Of a stretch of DNA of 42,810 nucleotides, positions 42,806 through 42,810 are shown piece by piece. The translations under genes were made by a program, and so were the position numbers. The notes below the pieces were generated by a model. It searched no databases. It was not told where the DNA came from and was given only the letters and a program-made list of their open reading frames with translations. Source of the stretch: Selenomonadaceae bacterium (GTDB taxonomy: Bacteria; Bacillota; Negativicutes; Selenomonadales; Selenomonadaceae); NCBI GenBank assembly GCA_017412925.1, contig JAFPVP010000128.1, positions 1-42,810 of the forward strand, written 5' to 3'. Positions within the stretch are counted from its first letter, which is position 1, and every line of letters starts with the position of its first letter.

Positions 42806-42810
42806 ACGTG

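Larger units (their letters stand above)
42428..42810. other. Non-coding tail of the window
   Basis: About 380 nt upstream of the epimerase with no convincing gene. A 46-codon frame (42630-42770, plus strand) and a second, cut by the window end (from 42740), lack good ribosome binding sites. The stretch holds a repeat pair and a 20-bp palindrome, listed separately. No tRNA or clear promoter was recognised. Confidence 0.6.

Overview
The window reads as a moderate-GC Firmicute, most likely a Negativicute (Selenomonas-like), but this is inference. The iol enzymes and the IolR-type repressor resemble the Bacillus subtilis set. Strong AGGAGG ribosome binding sites and several TTG starts also point to Firmicutes. 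An SbmA/BacA-type ABC transporter and a UDP-glucuronate-4-epimerase-like protein suit a Gram-negative envelope. There is no rRNA or tRNA gene, no CRISPR array and no recognisable insertion sequence.

Layout. (1) Positions 2-5162 hold the 3' end of a nonribosomal peptide synthetase (end of an adenylation domain, carrier domain, terminal thioester reductase), a MATE exporter fused to an RsbW-like ATPase domain, a DUF362 protein and an Sfp-type phosphopantetheinyl transferase. This looks like a small peptide-aldehyde or peptide-alcohol pathway with its own activator and exporter. (2) Positions 5293-20446 hold a myo-inositol catabolic locus: iolI, iolG, divergent iolR, Fe-dependent alcohol dehydrogenase, aldo/keto reductase-ferredoxin, iolJ, a transaldolase-family protein, iolC, iolB, iolD, two tandem iolT-like transporters and iolE. 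Every step from inositol to DHAP plus malonic semialdehyde is covered, but iolA is absent. (3) Positions 20543-27994 hold a second sugar/cyclitol module: AraC regulator, IolE-like TIM barrel, three more Gfo/Idh/MocA dehydrogenases, a GPH-type symporter and a cytidylate kinase-like protein. (4) Positions 28112-32638 (minus strand) hold a tripartite hybrid sensor kinase and a phage-like SF2 helicase. (5) Positions 32798-41399 hold araD, then a tightly packed block: M15 peptidase, OppABCDF and an SbmA/BacA-like transporter. (6) Positions 41396-42412 (minus strand) hold a nucleotide-sugar epimerase, followed by a non-coding tail with a repeat pair and a palindrome.

Working model. IolT-type carriers bring inositol in. 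IolG oxidises it, IolE dehydrates it, IolD opens the ring, IolB isomerises, IolC phosphorylates and IolJ cleaves. Without IolA, the iron alcohol dehydrogenase is a candidate for reducing malonic semialdehyde to 3-hydroxypropionate as an electron sink. IolR probably represses its own promoter through a direct repeat of TCCAACTCCT. The AraC module may extend use to other inositol isomers or related sugars. The M15-Opp block looks like import and trimming of peptides, perhaps murein peptides.

All functional calls come from reading translated sequence and recalled family motifs. No search was run.
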